Positions 63,025 to 64,000 of a stretch of DNA of 64,000 bases are shown here, piece after piece. Position 1 is the first letter of the stretch; every line of letters begins with the position of its first letter. Below the pieces are notes generated by a model. The model saw only the letters and a program-made list of their open reading frames with translations. It ran no database searches and had not been told where the DNA came from. Origin of the DNA: Mycobacteriaceae bacterium. Its GTDB lineage: Bacteria > Actinomycetota > Actinomycetes > Mycobacteriales > Mycobacteriaceae. Position numbers and translations under genes: made by a program. Location: contig JAIEPH010000050.1 of assembly GCA_019749805.1 (NCBI GenBank), forward strand, positions 1 through 64,000, given 5' to 3'.

Positions 63025-64000
63025 TCAGCCGATCAGCACCGCGAAACGCGGCTTGATCACGTCGTCGATGATGGCCAGCCGTTCGTCGAACGAGATGAAA
63101 GCGGACTTCATCGCGTTGATGGTGAATCGCTGAAGGTCGCTCCACCCGTAACCGAACGTCTCGACGAGTCGCAGCATCTCCTGGCTCATCGTCGTGTCGC
63201 TGATCAACCGGTTGTCGGTGTTGACGGTGACGCGGAACCGCAGCCGGGCAAGCAGATCGAACGGGTGCTCGCCGATGCTGCCGACCGCACCGGTCTGCAC
63301 GTTGCTGCTGGGACACATCTCGAACGGAATCCTCTTGTCCCGCAACAACGACGCTAACCTGCCCAACTCCGCGGTCCCGTCCGGCCCCTCGGTGATGTCG
63401 TCGACGATCCGCACGCCATGACCGAGGCGGTCGGCGCCGCAGAACGCAATCGCCTCGTGGATGGACGGAAGTCCGAACGCCTCTCCAGCGTGAATCGTGA
63501 ACCGGGCGTTGTTGCCCCGCATGTACTCGAACGCGTCGAGGTGTCGCGTCGGCGGATACCCGGCCTCGGCGCCCGCGATGTCGAAGCCCACCACGCCCTT
63601 ATCGCGGAACCGGATCGCCAACTCGGCTATCTCCAGCGACCGTGCCTGATGCCGCATCGCCGTGACCAGGCATCGCACCACAATGGAGCGGCCCTCGGCG
63701 CTGGCCGCCTTCTCACCATCGGCGAAACCGGCCAACACGGCATCGACGACCGCGTCCAGAGACAGGCCGGCGTCGATGTGAAGTTCAGGCGCGAACCGGA
63801 TCTCGGCGTAGACCACGTTGTCTGCTGCAAGGTCCTCGACGCATTCGAAGGCCACCCGGTGCAGGGCCTCGGGTGTCTGCATCACCCCGACGGTGTGTGC
63901 GAAAGGTTCCAGGTAGCGCACCAGCGATCCGCTATGCGCCGCGGTACGGAAGAACGACGCGAGTCCGTCGACGTCGGTGGCCGGCAGCTCGTCATAGCCG
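63025..64000 (-). CDS. add: Adenosine deaminase (5' end outside the window)
   Basis: The C-terminal ~325 residues of a class I adenosine deaminase, running off the right edge in frame (the first visible codons encode GYDELPATDVDGLASFF). The metal and active-site motifs HAGEAFGLPSIHEAI, DRLGHGVRI, CPSSNVQTG and TVNTDNRLIS are present. It converts adenosine to inosine in purine salvage, in line with the nearby PNP and PmmB genes. The N-terminal HxH metal ligands lie outside the window. Confidence 0.95.
   Translation of the reverse strand, partial: GYDELPATDVDGLASFFRTAAHSGSLVRYLEPFAHTVGVMQTPEALHRVAFECVEDLAADNVVYAEIRFAPELHIDAGLSLDAVVDAVLAGFADGEKAASAEGRSIVVRCLVTAMRHQARSLEIAELAIRFRDKGVVGFDIAGAEAGYPPTRHLDAFEYMRGNNARFTIHAGEAFGLPSIHEAIAFCGADRLGHGVRIVDDITEGPDGTAELGRLASLLRDKRIPFEMCPSSNVQTGAVGSIGEHPFDLLARLRFRVTVNTDNRLISDTTMSQEMLRLVETFGYGWSDLQRFTINAMKSAFISFDERLAIIDDVIKPRFAVLIG

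Overview
This is a high-GC actinobacterial chromosome segment. Gene content and order point to Mycobacterium/Mycolicibacterium: fadE25-purE-purK, birA opposite accD5-accE5-maf-sseA-sufE-like-accA3, sigF-rsbW, lat-lrpA-hglS-like-pcd, lhr-nei2, glpD2-lpdA, amiA1-amiB1, deoD-pmmB, upp and an Rv3311-type gene next to add follow (from memory) the M. tuberculosis Rv3268-Rv3313c order. Extra genes inserted in that backbone (multicopper oxidase, desaturase pair, GH2 enzyme, AbrB-type permease with MarR regulator, EspC/NlpC pair, giant repeat protein) suggest an environmental, probably fast-growing species. No rRNA, tRNA, CRISPR array, IS element or prophage was seen.

Layout. 0-13.3 kb: a TIGR03089 protein, a Tat-exported copper oxidase, purine synthesis (purK-purE), fadE25, and the acyl-CoA carboxylase set (accD5, accE5, accA3) with its biotin ligase birA, plus maf, sseA and a SufE-like gene. 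13.3-21.7 kb: a stress block built around sigma-F. A STAS protein and sigF-rsbW are followed by a small membrane protein, topoisomerase IB, an acidic small protein, CsbD, UsfY, a flavoprotein with a membrane protein, a PAS-ANTAR regulator and a membrane-linked Mrr nuclease. Six sites resembling sigma-F promoters (GTTT-N15/16-GGGTA or close variants) lie in front of most of these genes. 21.7-26.4 kb: lysine catabolism (lat, lrpA, a DUF1338 2-oxoadipate dioxygenase, pcd). 26.4-32.5 kb: TetR, the helicase Lhr and the glycosylase Nei2. 32.5-37.4 kb: a fatty-acyl desaturase and its reductase with a TetR regulator, an enoyl-CoA hydratase, an SDR and a proline-rich exported protein.

37.9-52 kb: an exported GH2 glycosidase, RluA-type pseudouridine synthase, GlpD, LpdA, a gamma-glutamylcyclotransferase-like gene, a DUF559 nuclease-like gene flanked by inverted 32-bp repeats, amiA1-amiB1, a purine nucleoside phosphorylase gene broken by an apparent one-base deletion, the AbrB permease with a divergent MarR-pmmB unit, and an FAD protein. 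52.9-53.5 kb is an AT-richer non-coding stretch with a perfect 16-bp palindrome. 53.5-64 kb: upp, an EspC-like/NlpC-P60 pair followed by decayed gene fragments, a 1,754-residue exported protein with about 15 Ig/cadherin-like repeats, an Rv3311-type protein and the 3' part of add.

Many starts here sit 6-8 nt downstream of a TANNNT hexamer, the pattern of leaderless mycobacterial mRNAs, and this was used to choose starts. All homology statements come from recognising sequences by eye; no search was run.
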